A DNA stretch of 22,782 nt. Source: a virus. The notes under the pieces were generated by a model. That model had not been told where the DNA came from. It did no database searches and was given only the letters and a program-made list of their open reading frames with translations. This document shows positions 21,456 to 22,782 of this stretch, one piece after another; positions within the stretch are counted from its first letter, which is position 1, and the number at the start of each line of letters is the position of its first letter. The position numbers and the translations under genes are program-made. The stretch spans positions 1-22,782 of the IMG/VR virus record IMGVR_UViG_3300030382_003852, one strand, 5' to 3'.

Positions 21456-22782
21456 TATCTTAATTGTCCTTCTAACATTTTCATTGTGTTGTACATTCGT
21501 TGTGCTCCTTTTTGCATACTTCCTCCTCCTGCAGCTCTAACTGCATCGGCTGTGAATACGAATTCATTTTTACTTAATCTTGCTGGAACATCGTCTGCTT
21601 TTTCTTTTTCACCATAAGGCATAAAACCTCCAGTATATCTCATATCGGCTTCAACGGGAAGTCCTCCAAGACCTCCTTCACCAGCTGGTGGGGTTCCAAG
21701 AGCATATTTTACTCTTCCGCCTTTAGCCATATTTTTCTCACGATCCATCATTCTCTCCATATAACTTGTATCCCCTTGACCGCTGTTTTGCCAAAGAATA
21801 TCTTCATATTCGTCACTATAAGGATGAGCATCTGCTCTAGGATCATTCGCTTCATAAAGTTTTAACCAATTTTGAAACCCTGTTGATTTTGCAATTCCAC
21901 TTGTATCTAATTTCATCCTCCCAAGCTTTTCAAATCTTTTATCGAGAGCTTGTTCTCGTTTATCTAGTTCTTCACTTTTTTGTTGGTAATAAGGAAGATT
22001 TATTATATTTTCATCAGGAATTTCTTTTTGATATCTTGCTTCAACATCTTCAAATTTGTTTTCTAATCGTTCATATCTTTTTTTTGCAGCTTTAAGATCT
22101 TTTGGATCCATAAATTCTCCTCTTTTTAATAAAGCATCTTTTTCAATATCATCCAAAAGGTTTTTCCCTTCTCCTAACATTCCTCCATAATCTTCCATCA
22201 TTTCTGATATATATCTATCTTCTCCAAAATTAGGCGTCCCTGATCGATACCCAATCCTTCCGCCATCTTTTATTTTAAGTCTATCAAAATCTTTAATCGA
22301 TTTATGTGAGCCAGGTACATCTAAATATCCTCTCTTGAGTATTTCTTCTTTAAATTCTTCTTTTGTCATAGGTTCAGCTTCTCTTTTTCCCATACCCCAA
22401 AAACCTTTGGAACCTTCATCATCCCAGCCTTTTGCATTTTTCCAGAGATCGTTTAAATCATAAGCTCCTGCTTCTAAAAAACGCCAATCATGATCCATTT
22501 GTTGTCTTTGTTTATCCGTTACCTTAGCCAATTGAATGGATTTTGCTCCAACATCGATTTTTTTATCTCTAACTTGTTCCCCAACAGGAATTCCCTGTTC
22601 CTTGATTATTTCAAAAATGGTTAAATCGTCTCCTTCTTCTGGATATTCATCAGGATCGGCTCCGAAAGCGTAGTTTCTTCTAATCAATCCACCTTTAGCT
22701 AAATTGCCTGTATAGCCTGTTCCTGTAAAGAAACTTCCAAGGTTAGATTCATAAGTTTTTTTAGAATCTGCTTTAGCTGCAG
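21455..22782 (-). CDS. Virion-type protein with repeated GGR motifs (5' end beyond window)
   Basis: A TTG at 22687 could be taken as the start, but the frame stays open to the right edge (441 residues visible). The sequence just upstream (YTGNLAKGGLIRRNYAFG) completes a motif repeated later, so the real start lies outside. The motif occurs three times: AKGGLIRRNYAFG, KDGGRIGYRSG and AKGGRVKYALG. Between the copies are acidic helical regions. The C-terminus, VPARLSKNEFVFTADAVRAAGGGS followed by QRMYNTM, is a recurring ending of phage structural proteins. It is probably a virion or tail component. Confidence 0.8.
   Translation of the reverse strand, partial: AAKADSKKTYESNLGSFFTGTGYTGNLAKGGLIRRNYAFGADPDEYPEEGDDLTIFEIIKEQGIPVGEQVRDKKIDVGAKSIQLAKVTDKQRQQMDHDWRFLEAGAYDLNDLWKNAKGWDDEGSKGFWGMGKREAEPMTKEEFKEEILKRGYLDVPGSHKSIKDFDRLKIKDGGRIGYRSGTPNFGEDRYISEMMEDYGGMLGEGKNLLDDIEKDALLKRGEFMDPKDLKAAKKRYERLENKFEDVEARYQKEIPDENIINLPYYQQKSEELDKREQALDKRFEKLGRMKLDTSGIAKSTGFQNWLKLYEANDPRADAHPYSDEYEDILWQNSGQGDTSYMERMMDREKNMAKGGRVKYALGTPPAGEGGLGGLPVEADMRYTGGFMPYGEKEKADDVPARLSKNEFVFTADAVRAAGGGSMQKGAQRMYNTMKMLEGQLR

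Noticed and set aside
22685-22687. TTG as the start of the rightmost gene
   Set aside because: The frame stays open to the window edge and the upstream residues complete a repeated motif, so the gene starts outside.
1-22782. tRNA genes, integrase and attachment sites
   Set aside because: I looked for tRNA-like cloverleaf arms and recombinase motifs and saw none that I could support.

Overview
The window reads as a fragment of a tailed double-stranded DNA phage genome from an AT-rich marine bacterium, most likely a pelagiphage-like (SAR11-type) or related uncultured marine podovirus. The reasons are strong AT bias, almost gap-free gene packing with stop/start overlaps, a phage family A DNA polymerase, a phage-type primase and helicase set, DUF3310, a phage Dam-like protein, a SET-domain protein and Hsp20, followed by long glycine/alanine/glutamine-rich virion-type proteins. 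I see no terminase, portal, major capsid, integrase, tRNA, rRNA or CRISPR array, so those parts, if present, lie outside the window. The host assignment is inference from gene content and composition.

Layout. (1) Positions 1-10984, minus strand: one long leftward operon. From its promoter it encodes two conserved unknown proteins, a probable ssDNA-binding-like protein, an archaeo-eukaryotic-type primase, a UvrD-like helicase, a 28-residue membrane peptide, an adenine-methylase-like protein with a changed catalytic motif, DUF3310, a SET protein, a PD-(D/E)XK-type nuclease, family A DNA polymerase, a 34-residue membrane peptide, a conserved 217-residue protein, two small proteins and two exported proteins. 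(2) Positions 10985-11042: a compact divergent control region with two back-to-back sigma70-like promoters whose -35 boxes sit in a near-perfect inverted repeat. (3) Positions 11043-12909, plus strand: an SNF2-type helicase and a small possible winged-helix protein, the only plus-strand genes, ended by a strong bidirectional terminator. (4) Positions 12936-13568, minus strand: Hsp20 with its own candidate promoter, preceded by a 39-residue membrane peptide. (5) Positions 13549-14578: small coiled-coil and membrane-anchored proteins that could be a lysis or virion-accessory cassette. (6) Positions 14578-22782: four long virion-type proteins, the last running off the right edge.

How it works together. 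The divergent region probably sets early transcription: leftward for replication and nucleotide or protein modification, rightward for the SNF2 unit. Translation in the leftward operon is coupled by ATGA, TAATG and 8-20 nt overlaps. The main break is the 73-nt leader of the primase gene, which holds two mutually exclusive hairpins. The right part looks like a late module read leftward from a promoter outside the window. Several genes too short or too unusual for a simple ORF scan are supported here by ribosome-binding sites and overlap geometry: peptides of 28, 31, 34 and 39 residues, genes starting with TTG or GTG, and two edge-truncated genes.
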